Assembly (NCBI GenBank): GCA_014379795.1 | Contig: JACMLC010000333.1 | Coordinates: forward strand, 1 to 10,714 | Direction of reading: 5' to 3' | DNA from: Pyrinomonadaceae bacterium | Lineage (GTDB): Bacteria; Acidobacteriota; Blastocatellia; Pyrinomonadales; Pyrinomonadaceae | Length of the DNA: 10,714 nt | Shown: positions 1-4,919 of the stretch, piece after piece | Layout of the letters: each line of letters opens with the position of its first letter | How positions within the stretch are numbered: position 1 is the first letter of the stretch | The notes under the pieces: model-generated | Told to the model about the DNA's origin: nothing | Seen by the model: only the letters and a program-made list of their open reading frames with translations | The model's database searches: none | Position numbers and translations under genes: made by a program

Positions 1-683
1 CGCTTTTGATCTTCACTGACATCGCGCAGGAAGTTTGTCAGTTGCAGGGCGATGCCGAGGTCTCTGGCGCTCCTGAGCGCGCTCTGGAAATCAGCTTCGG
101 TCTTCGAGCCGTAAACGTAAGCCAGAAAGTAACCGACGACGATGGCGCTGCCGTAAATGTAGTTTTCGATTAACTCGTCCAGAGTCTCGAAGGGGCGCGG
201 CGTGACATCGCGTCGCATGGCATCGAGAAACGCGCGGTAGTGTTCGGGCGGGATGCCGCGCTCGCGCACGACGCGTGTAAAACTCGCCAGAAAGCAGGGC
301 ACGCCTTTCTCCAGCGCGGCTCCGATGGTGGGAGCCTTAAGTCCTTCCTCGTACCAACCAGACCAACGGTTCAGCAACCTCAAACGCTCCGGCGGTGCAA
401 TCGGAAAGGTGTCCACCACTTCATCAGGGTAACGTACCGCCGCATAGATGGCCTCGACCTGATCTCTTTTCGTTGCCGGCAAGAAGCGACTGACGATAAA
501 GAAACTTGTGCTGTATGTACGCATCACCAACCGCGCCTGCTTGACAATGACGCCCCATGCGTTTTGTTCAGTGCCTGCACGCAGAGCGCGCTCCATGGTT
601 TTGCGCTCCAGCCAATCCCAGTCCGTGACGGTCCAGATATCTGATTTTCCGACCGCTGAATTTGATGAGAGCTTAGATAACAT
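1..683 (-). CDS. Phytoene/squalene synthase family protein (crtB-like), C-terminus outside window
   Basis: Trans-isoprenyl diphosphate synthase of the head-to-head class. It probably condenses two GGPP to phytoene (or two FPP to squalene/dehydrosqualene) at the inner membrane face. I translated the reverse complement by hand; 227 codons are visible before the window edge, and the usual length is about 280-310. Both Asp-rich Mg-diphosphate motifs are present: DEVVD at about residues 87-91 (in AAVRYPDEVVDTF) and DVSED at about 221-225 (in LQLTNFLRDVSED). The YSTSFF...SRFLP stretch at about 57-69 matches the family N-terminal helix. The first motif reads PDEVVD rather than the usual DDxxD. The start is uncertain: ATG at 683 adds 29 residues (containing TDWDWLERKTM) before an alternative ATG at 596, and neither has a strong Shine-Dalgarno. 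Nearby carH-like and idi genes favour a carotenoid role, but squalene synthase is not excluded. Confidence 0.88.
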   Translation of the reverse strand, partial: MLSKLSSNSAVGKSDIWTVTDWDWLERKTMERALRAGTEQNAWGVIVKQARLVMRTYSTSFFIVSRFLPATKRDQVEAIYAAVRYPDEVVDTFPIAPPERLRLLNRWSGWYEEGLKAPTIGAALEKGVPCFLASFTRVVRERGIPPEHYRAFLDAMRRDVTPRPFETLDELIENYIYGSAIVVGYFLAYVYGSKTEADFQSALRSARDLGIALQLTNFLRDVSEDQK

Positions 684-788
684 CGTACTGTCTTTTGAAA
701 GGATGCCCGATTCACATAGCCTTTCAATCCTCCTCTGCCCTGGGACAATCCACTGTTAAGACCCGCGAGCAACAGAATTTTCAGAACC

Positions 789-817
789 ATGATGCACGAT
801 ATGAGCGAATATATCAA
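789..817 (-). promoter_or_regulatory. Candidate sigma70 promoter for the phytoene synthase gene
   Basis: On the minus strand TTGATA (817-812) and CATCAT (794-789) are separated by 17 bases, matching the -35/-10 consensus at 5/6 and 4/6. Transcription would start near 782, leaving a leader of about 100 bases before the ATG at 683. This rests on consensus matching only. Confidence 0.35.
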
Positions 818-916
818 CTTGTTCTTTCCTGTGCTTTGCATTTTAAGCATTTTTGCTGCAATTAAATGCTAGCACACAATTCTTCCATCTATGGATGAGC
901 GATTTGAACGATTTTG

Positions 917-925
917 TGGTATAGT
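917..925 (+). promoter_or_regulatory. Candidate extended -10 promoter, rightward
   Basis: TGGTATAGT is an extended -10 element (TG, one base, TATAGT). No good -35 lies 16-18 bases upstream, as is common for extended -10 promoters. Transcription would begin near 932 and read into the hairpin-rich small ORF at 986 and the small membrane ORF at 1249. Confidence 0.35.
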
Positions 926-985
926 GTAGATGTCATGTCGTGGTAGCCAAAGCTTTCTCGGCAAGTTTCCGGCAAGAAGCCCAGA

Positions 986-1117
986 ATGGCTAAAAAAAAC
1001 CCTTTGAAGACACCAGACGCCGGACGGGTTTCAGGCTTGGGCGATTTGCCCAAGCCCCCCGGGCTGAAGGTAGTGTCTGAATCAAAATCCCTGCCGCTCC
1101 CGGCAGCAGTCAGGTAA
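986..1117 (+). CDS. Hypothetical 43-residue small protein, or structured RNA
   Basis: An ATG-to-TAA reading frame of 43 codons, beginning MAKKNPLKTPDAGR and ending LPLPAAVR. It is basic and Pro/Leu-rich, with no membrane segment and no family I recognise. The ribosome binding site is weak (AAGAAG about 6 bases upstream). The same bases contain a perfect 9-bp hairpin and a 6-bp hairpin, so this stretch may instead be a structured RNA or leader. A GGAGG overlaps the stop codon (1117-1121) but has no well-spaced start after it. Downstream, a GTG frame from 1146 overlaps the small membrane ORF and is not supported. Confidence 0.28.
   Translation: MAKKNPLKTPDAGRVSGLGDLPKPPGLKVVSESKSLPLPAAVR
1034..1106 (+). 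other. Two strong hairpins inside the small ORF region
   Basis: Hairpin one is a perfect 9-bp GC-rich stem (1034-1042 with 1048-1056, GGCTTGGGC/GCCCAAGCC) with a 5-base loop. Hairpin two is a 6-bp stem (1091-1096 with 1101-1106, CTGCCG/CGGCAG) with a 4-base loop. Neither is followed by a T tract, so they are not simple terminators. I could not match them to a known riboswitch; the downstream AGTCAGG is only a fragment of a B12-box consensus and the rest of a cobalamin riboswitch is absent. Confidence 0.5.
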
Positions 1118-1248
1118 GGAGGCGACACGGAGTATAGCAGGAACTGTGACTGAGCTATTCGTTGAAGCTCTGTGCGAGCTGGAAGCGAAGCTTGAGGCTG
1201 GCAAACTCAGTGTCAATGATGAACATCACCCGATGCGAAAGGAGAGCA

Positions 1249-1347
1249 ATGAACAAGCGGTCGCCAATAAACGGATATTTGATCGCGGGACTGGGGCTCG
1301 CACTCATTTTCGGACTGGCCTTTATCAAAGGTCGGGCTGACAGGTAA
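1249..1347 (+). CDS. Small single-pass membrane protein, 32 aa
   Basis: Starts at ATG 1249 behind a good ribosome binding site (AAAGGAGAGC, GGAG about 5 bases upstream) and ends at TAA 1345-1347. The sequence is MNKRSPINGY, then one hydrophobic helix (about residues 10-26, LIAGLGLALIFGLAFI), then KGRADR. The basic ends flank one transmembrane segment. The function is unknown. It lies between the hairpin region and a hairpin terminator, and faces the carH-like gene convergently. Small single-TM proteins occur elsewhere in this cluster (2561-2915), which makes a real gene more plausible. Confidence 0.45.
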   Translation: MNKRSPINGYLIAGLGLALIFGLAFIKGRADR

Positions 1348-1356
1348 ACATCAACT

Positions 1357-1390
1357 AAAAGGGAGGACAAGCAGATTTTTCTTCCCTTTT
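1357..1390. terminator. Likely bidirectional terminator between convergent genes
   Basis: Inverted repeat AAAAGGGA (1357-1364) and TCCCTTTT (1383-1390), an 8-bp stem with an 18-base loop. A T-run follows on the plus strand, and the A-run of the left arm becomes a T-run on the minus strand. It lies between the end of the small membrane ORF and the end of the carH-like gene, where a shared terminator is expected. The loop is long, so strength is uncertain. Confidence 0.5.
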
Positions 1391-1409
1391 TCAACCAATG
1401 AATAGCCCG

Positions 1410-2333
1410 CTAGGATTCATTCGATTGGCCGCCGGTCTCAGGGCTCATAAGCCCTGAGGCAAACGCCGCCAAATGCTGGTAACTGTCTGCGTAAAGCTCT
1501 GCGGGGAAACGCTTGCGCACGCCGGCGTCTGAAAACCCCGCGCCGCCCAGCACGACTGAGGTATGCGTGCGCCGTGCCATCGGATGAAATTCCGCATATT
1601 CACGCGCCGCGCGATCAAGATTGCTCAGAATGGTTGAGGACACACAAACCAGTTGCGGCTCGAACCTCTCAACCGCCTCTCTGAGGGCGTAGAAAGGAGT
1701 GCTGGTTCCCAAGTTGAAAACTTTCAAGCCTTCTGCTTCGAGCGTCAGCACAGTGAGTTGGACAGGGAGGTCGTGAAAGTCTTCCTCCGTACTGCAACAC
1801 AAAGCCATCAGCTGTTTCCCTTTGGGCGCGTCCAGCACCGCATGGAAATTTTGCAGCGTAGACAGAGCTGTGCGTGTCGCCACGTGCTCTTGTGTGATTG
1901 AGAGTTTGCCCTCATGCCAGAGGTCGCCGACCCGGCGCATCGCCACGCAGAGTAAATGGTCTGCGATGGCGGCAACTGTTTGTCCCTGCAAATATAAATT
2001 GATGAACAGCTCTGACAATTGCTCATCGTGCCCTTCCATGAGCGCCTCAAACGTCTCTTCAACCAGCATCGCCACTCTGGCAGGCTCAAGCACGGATTCT
2101 TCCAGCGGCCTTGCGGGAAACCTCTTTTTGAGAGGATTCACATCCTCTTCCCTTAACCCGTCACGCCGGATGATGGCGACATCCTCCGGGCGAAATCTCC
2201 TGTGCCCGCCAGCAGTTTTCTCTGCTGGCAGCAGTCCGCTGTCGGCCCATCGTTTGACGGATGCCTCACTCACGCCTAGCAGGCGCGCAGCCTCTTTGCT
2301 GGTCAGCTTTTTACCTTGAATCGTTTTTGTCAT
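1410..2333 (-). CDS. carH: MerR-type HTH regulator with B12-binding domain (CarH/LitR-like photoreceptor)
   Basis: 307 residues. The N-terminal winged HTH (about 10-55) reads TSKEAARLLGVSEASVKRW with AGGHRRF, typical of MerR/CarA/CarH. A four-helix cobalamin-cap domain (about 85-165) carries the CarH signature W-x9-EH (W139, E149, H150). A Rossmann B12 domain (about 172-295) has the lower-ligand His in EDFHDLP (H187), LGTSTP at about 208-213 and GG at 263-264. In the family, adenosylcobalamin drives tetramer formation and operator binding in the dark, and light breaks the Co-C bond and releases DNA, derepressing carotenoid genes. The usual DxHxxG here reads DxHxxP. The start at 2333 has no strong Shine-Dalgarno, and the predicted leader is only about 15 bases. 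Divergent placement from the ribA-SDR-idi row fits local repression and autoregulation. Family is secure; light response is inferred. Confidence 0.9.
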   Translation of the reverse strand: MTKTIQGKKLTSKEAARLLGVSEASVKRWADSGLLPAEKTAGGHRRFRPEDVAIIRRDGLREEDVNPLKKRFPARPLEESVLEPARVAMLVEETFEALMEGHDEQLSELFINLYLQGQTVAAIADHLLCVAMRRVGDLWHEGKLSITQEHVATRTALSTLQNFHAVLDAPKGKQLMALCCSTEEDFHDLPVQLTVLTLEAEGLKVFNLGTSTPFYALREAVERFEPQLVCVSSTILSNLDRAAREYAEFHPMARRTHTSVVLGGAGFSDAGVRKRFPAELYADSYQHLAAFASGLMSPETGGQSNES

Positions 2334-2354
2334 CCATGTGTACCATCGAATGCG

Positions 2355-2383
2355 ACTTTATCAGAGCCAATCCATCATGTAAA
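2355..2383 (-). promoter_or_regulatory. Candidate promoter of the carH-like gene
   Basis: On the minus strand TTTACA (2383-2378, 5/6 to the -35 consensus) is followed after exactly 17 bases by TAAAGT (2360-2355, 4/6 to the -10). Transcription would start near 2348, a short distance before the ATG at 2333. The -35 also fits the TnnACA core reported for CarH operators, but so do many -35 boxes. Confidence 0.45.
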
Positions 2384-2446
2384 GAAAAAAGCGCGCAAAT
2401 CGTGCAGGGACACCTAACAATTAAAGGAAAAAGGTTAATTTTTTGC

Positions 2447-2475
2447 TTGACAAAAATCCCGGTCTATCGTAAAAC
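2447..2475 (+). promoter_or_regulatory. Candidate promoter of the small-protein/ribA/SDR/idi operon
   Basis: Perfect -35 TTGACA (2447-2452), 17-base spacer, -10 TAAAAC (2470-2475, 4/6). The start site would be near 2482, giving a leader of about 80 bases to the ATG at 2561. This is the best sigma70-like site in the window. It diverges from the carH-like promoter with about 65 bases between the two -35 boxes, so one bound regulator could control both. Confidence 0.6.
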
Positions 2476-2488
2476 GTTCAAAACGTTC
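2471..2488 (+). repeat. Two tandem 9-bp direct repeats overlapping the -10 (candidate operator)
   Basis: AAAACGTTC occurs twice head to tail (2471-2479 and 2480-2488). Each copy contains the palindrome AACGTT. The first copy overlaps the -10 box and the second covers the expected start site, a position where a bound repressor would block transcription. The motif is not the 11-bp TnnACA repeat described for Thermus CarH, so either the operator differs in this lineage or another regulator binds here. Confidence 0.5.
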
Positions 2489-2560
2489 ACCGTGTCCTGA
2501 TGTTGCAAGGGTGAAATGTGACCGGGAGAATTTCAGAGGAAGCGTAGAAAGGGAGCTGAT

Positions 2561-2740
2561 ATGTTTACAAAGGCGGATGCTTTAATACTCGGAGCGGCGT
2601 TTATTTCTCTGGTTTTTTCCGTTTCGCTGTGGTTCGGTTTCCTTGGGGCAGCCAACAAAGAAGCGGGGCTTTTCGTTGGCCTGTGGGTTCCCTCGATCAT
2701 CACGGTTGGCAATTACTTCCGAACCAGAGCGGGGAGGTGA
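2561..2740 (+). CDS. Small two-TM membrane protein, 59 aa
   Basis: ATG at 2561 has GGGAG five bases upstream; stop TGA is at 2738-2740. It begins MFTKADALILGAAF and has two hydrophobic stretches (about residues 7-28, ILGAAFISLVFSVSLWFGFL, and about 36-51, LFVGLWVPSIITVG), separated by AANKEAG, with a basic tail NYFRTRAGR. This suggests a hairpin-like inner membrane protein. It is the first gene after the divergent promoter and its stop is 4 bases before the next start, so translational coupling is likely. I know of no assigned function. Position suggests membrane-associated photoprotection or flavin/carotenoid handling, which is inference only. Confidence 0.75.
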   Translation: MFTKADALILGAAFISLVFSVSLWFGFLGAANKEAGLFVGLWVPSIITVGNYFRTRAGR

Positions 2741-2744
2741 AGGA

Positions 2745-2915
2745 ATGTCTGACCTGGCAATCTTCGTAGTTGGTGTCTTCACCACACTTCTTCTCGGCGG
2801 AGGGCTGGCTTATACAGTCCTTGAGTTTCACCGGACTGGCAAGAGGATGGAAGAGGATGAGCCGAAAAGGCGCGCCCAAGGAATTCATGACAGGACATAC
2901 GAACGCGTAGGCTAA
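2745..2915 (+). CDS. Small single-TM membrane protein, 56 aa
   Basis: ATG at 2745 is preceded by GGGGAGGTGAAGGA, which overlaps the stop of the upstream gene. The sequence has an N-terminal transmembrane helix (about residues 4-24, LAIFVVGVFTTLLLGGGLAY) and a charged cytoplasmic tail (FHRTGKRMEEDEPKRR and following) ending YERVG. The charge pattern puts the tail in the cytoplasm. It lies between the two-TM protein and ribA (23-base gap). The function is unknown. A longer in-frame start at 2643 would overlap the previous gene heavily and is rejected in favour of the ribosome-binding-site-supported ATG. Confidence 0.7.
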   Translation: MSDLAIFVVGVFTTLLLGGGLAYTVLEFHRTGKRMEEDEPKRRAQGIHDRTYERVG

Positions 2916-2938
2916 TTCCCGACCGTTAGGAGTGACTG

Positions 2939-3610
2939 ATGTTATCGGAAGAGATGCTGTTGCAAGCGCCCTCTGAAAATTTTGAGTGGAACCTGACCGG
3001 GGGGCTGGCACAGCCATCTGTTTTTAAGGTCGCGGAGACGCGCCTGCCAACCGTGCGGGGAGAGTTTCGTCTGGCCGGTTATCGCTCGCTGACGAGCGCG
3101 GAGGAGTTTGTCTGTTTGTACAAGGGCGAGATGCGCGCCGCAGAGCCCACTCTCGTTCGTATCCATTCGCAGTGCATGACGGGAGATATTTTCGGCTCGA
3201 CGAAATGCGATTGCGGCCCGCAACTCCATCGCACGCTTGACCTGATTTCTCAGGAGGGGAGGGGCGCTGTTGTTTATCAACTACAGGAAGGGCGCGGCAT
3301 CGGCATCATCAACAAGATTCGCGCTTACTCTTTACAGGAAGAGGGCGCGGACACAATCGAAGCCAACGAGCGTCTGGGGTTCGCCGTAGATGTGCGCGAG
3401 TATCATCAGTGCGTGGAAATCCTGTTGGAGCTTGGGTTGTCGAGGGTGCGCGCGGTGACGAACAGCCCTGAGAAATTACGCGCCCTTGTGACGGGCGGGC
3501 TGAAGGTCGTGGAGCGCGTGCCGCTCGACATCGAGCCGACGCGCGAAGCTGTTTCTTACCTGAGTACGAAGAAGCACAGGATGGGTCATCTGCTCGAACT
3601 GATCAGTTAA
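2939..3610 (+). CDS. ribA: GTP cyclohydrolase II
   Basis: Converts GTP to 2,5-diamino-6-ribosylamino-4(3H)-pyrimidinone 5'-phosphate, formate and pyrophosphate, the first step of riboflavin/FAD synthesis in the cytosol. 223 residues, a stand-alone RibA without the DHBP-synthase (RibB) half. The zinc ligands are visible as C79, C90 and C92 in HSQCMTGDIFGSTKCDCG. The residues matching E. coli Tyr105, Asp126 and Arg128 are Y130, D151 and R153 (constant offset of 25). The C-terminal TKKHRMGHLL is typical. The QEGRG motif is preceded by YQL where most RibA have Y-x-R, a small deviation. AGGAG sits 6 bases before the start. It is third in the row behind the divergent promoter. A dedicated ribA beside a photoreceptor gene could supply flavin for photolyase or other light-linked enzymes (inference). 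Confidence 0.93.
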   Translation: MLSEEMLLQAPSENFEWNLTGGLAQPSVFKVAETRLPTVRGEFRLAGYRSLTSAEEFVCLYKGEMRAAEPTLVRIHSQCMTGDIFGSTKCDCGPQLHRTLDLISQEGRGAVVYQLQEGRGIGIINKIRAYSLQEEGADTIEANERLGFAVDVREYHQCVEILLELGLSRVRAVTNSPEKLRALVTGGLKVVERVPLDIEPTREAVSYLSTKKHRMGHLLELIS

Positions 3611-3640
3611 AGTTTGGCGAGCGCAGCACAAAGCAAAGCT

Positions 3641-3800
3641 GTAAACAACCGACGCTCTAAAGAGCGTGGCTTTCGTCCCTGTACTTACGCGGAGACCGAC
3701 GCCGTGCGTTCCGAGACTTGAGGCGTATTTACAGACGCCACGCGGCTGATGTTGATTGCCGCATTGAAATCGGCATTGAGGCTATGACCACAACTTACAC
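3641..3800 (-). ncRNA. Candidate omega-RNA (reRNA) scaffold at the right end of the TnpB element
   Basis: In known TnpB systems the guide RNA covers the 3' end of tnpB and the right end, and finishes with a guide copied from flanking DNA. On the minus strand the stop codon is followed by CACGCTCT, a minimal loop, AGAGCGT, and then GGTTGTTTAC. This order closely parallels the ISDra2 scaffold. The guide would come from the host flank just below 3641. The 5' limit inside tnpB is not visible; 3800 is only a nominal bound. Confidence 0.5.
3652..3667 (-). repeat. Right-end hairpin of the IS element
   Basis: Perfect 7-bp inverted repeat ACGCTCT/AGAGCGT with a 2-base AA centre, just after the tnpB stop codon. 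It is expected to be recognised in single-stranded form by a Y1 transposase and to form the final stem of the omega-RNA. Confidence 0.65.
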
Positions 3801-4806
3801 AGACAAACTCAGCTTGAGACTTGCGATTCTCTTTGGCGCAATGACCGCACGCGCTACAGGTGCGCGAGGTGTTGCGCGGGTCAACGAAAATCAGTTGCAC
3901 GCCTCCAAGTTTGGCCTTGTATGTCAGGAATTGCCTCAACTGCGCGAAACCCCAACTGCTCATCCTTGCTCGCTCTCGACGACCAAACCGAGGGCGACGG
4001 CGAATGCCCTTCAAATCTTCGATGGCAATGCTGCGGTCGCTGTCTTGCGCCTTGCGAACAAGTTGTTTGCTGATGCAGTGGTTAGTGTGAGACTTAAAGT
4101 TTCGTTCGTGTCCAGACAGCCGTTTAATCAAGCGGTGAATAGAACGCGGACGTTTGCCGGACTGAGATTGACGGGACGCTTTGTGCTGCAATATCTGTCG
4201 TTGTGTTGCACGCTTCTGTCTAACTTGCTCAACCTCTGCGCCGGAGAAAGTCTGCCCATCAGAGTCAGTGGCAATATTGATCACGCCGAAGTCAACGCCC
4301 AAAACATCATCAACGTCGCCCGGCGTCGGCTCTGGAACTTCACATACCGCCAACAGATAGAACTTACCCTTGCGAAACACAAGGTCGGTTTCTCCGATGC
4401 GGGACTCAAGCAATCGCTTCTGTCGCTCGCCGCAGGTATAAGGAATCTTCTGGCGTCCTGCGACCGTCCAGATACTCGCGCCCTGCTTATCCGTTTGCCA
4501 CGACAGAATCCTATCGTCAAAGGCTATCGCGCCGTGCGGCTTAAATGTGCGCTTGGTTTTCTTGTCGAGTTTGTAAGCGTCCGCAACTTTAGCGATGCAG
4601 CGCACGATCACCTGTGCCGACAAGTTAAAGGTGTGGCGCGCATCGTGGTACGCGAGTTTGTGCAGCTTGTACTGTTTGAACACTTGAGCATCCCAAGCCA
4701 ATTCGCTAATCCAATCGCAAGCAGCGTTCGCCAACTCAAGCGTATCTTTCAACGCTTGCGCTTGTGCTTTGGACGGCAACAATTTGACTTGGGCAATCAG
4801 CTTCAC
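3685..4806 (-). CDS. tnpB: TnpB RNA-guided endonuclease (IS200/IS605 family accessory protein)
   Basis: Programmable nuclease ancestral to Cas12, guided by omega-RNA to DNA beside a target-adjacent motif. Starting from GTG at 4806 (protein begins VKLIAQVKLLPSKAQ, as usual for the family) it has 373 residues. An upstream TTG at 4860 would add 18 residues that look non-coding. The RuvC triad is complete: Asp in LGVDFGVINIATD (about 172), Glu in IAIEDLKGI (about 263), Asp in NADFNAAIN (about 346). The zinc finger C-x2-C...C-x2-C is intact (CSACGH and CVSCGH, about 317-339). No frameshift or stop is seen, so it is probably active rather than a dead TldR-like repressor. It runs opposite to the host genes around it. 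No Shine-Dalgarno is seen before the GTG. Confidence 0.9.
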   Translation of the reverse strand: MKLIAQVKLLPSKAQAQALKDTLELANAACDWISELAWDAQVFKQYKLHKLAYHDARHTFNLSAQVIVRCIAKVADAYKLDKKTKRTFKPHGAIAFDDRILSWQTDKQGASIWTVAGRQKIPYTCGERQKRLLESRIGETDLVFRKGKFYLLAVCEVPEPTPGDVDDVLGVDFGVINIATDSDGQTFSGAEVEQVRQKRATQRQILQHKASRQSQSGKRPRSIHRLIKRLSGHERNFKSHTNHCISKQLVRKAQDSDRSIAIEDLKGIRRRPRFGRRERARMSSWGFAQLRQFLTYKAKLGGVQLIFVDPRNTSRTCSACGHCAKENRKSQAEFVCVSCGHSLNADFNAAINISRVASVNTPQVSERTASVSA

Positions 4807-4875
4807 GCGAAGCAGTATGACATGGATTGTCAAGTATTGAAACTGGAAGCATCCTTTCAAGGGCGTTTCCTCACC

Positions 4876-4912
4876 GCCTTAAAAGGCTGCGTCTCCACGC
4901 CGCTATGGAGTC
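4876..4912 (-). repeat. Left-end hairpins of the IS element
   Basis: Two adjacent inverted repeats lie upstream of tnpB. GCCTT/AAGGC (4876-4880 with 4883-4887) has a 2-base loop. GTCTCCA/TGGAGTC (4891-4897 with 4906-4912) has an 8-base loop and one mismatch. The second repeat contains the GGAG that sits 9 bases before the SDR start codon, so the element end may provide that gene's ribosome binding site. Confidence 0.5.
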
Positions 4913-4919
4913 TTAGTTG

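Larger units (their letters stand above)
684..985. other. Intergenic region with candidate divergent promoters
   Basis: About 300 bases with no gene I can support. It holds a candidate leftward promoter for the phytoene synthase gene and a candidate rightward extended -10 element, listed separately. On the minus strand there is a perfect AGGAGG (734-729) followed 11 bases later by ATG-TGA (717-712), a start codon directly followed by a stop. It is not in frame with the synthase. The minus-strand reading frame that runs through 850-524 overlaps the synthase out of frame and is not recognisable. Confidence 0.5.
3641..4919 (-). mobile_element. IS200/IS605-family tnpB-only (IS1341-like) element between ribA and the SDR gene
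   Basis: The element carries tnpB alone, with no tnpA Y1 transposase, so it would need a transposase in trans. Read on the minus strand, the left end has two hairpins (4912-4876) and the right end has a 7-bp perfect hairpin (3652-3667) followed by GGTTGTTTAC. The layout resembles ISDra2, whose right end has a CACGCGACTTTAGTCGTG hairpin. Boundaries are estimates: the right end is near 3641-3650, and the left end is near 4912-4919. The minus-strand bases TTCAT at 4924-4920, overlapping the SDR start codon, could be the target-adjacent motif. No target duplication is expected for this family. It interrupts an otherwise tightly spaced same-strand gene row. Confidence 0.75.

Noticed and set aside
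524..850. Minus-strand 108-codon frame with a hydrophobic N-terminus
   Set aside because: It overlaps the phytoene synthase gene out of frame over its second half; only the first part is protein-like, and conserved synthase motifs settle the other frame.
1034..1125. Possible cobalamin riboswitch, given the B12 regulator nearby
   Set aside because: Only AGTCAGG resembles the B12 box; the other conserved blocks are missing and the layout does not fit.
1146..1340. GTG-initiated 64-codon frame (begins MTELFVEALCELEAKLEAG)
   Set aside because: The ribosome binding site is too close to the GTG and the frame overlaps the better-supported small membrane ORF at 1249.
3641..4919. TnpB-like dead-nuclease repressor (TldR)
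   Set aside because: All three RuvC acidic residues and the zinc-finger cysteines are present, so an inactivated repressor is unlikely.
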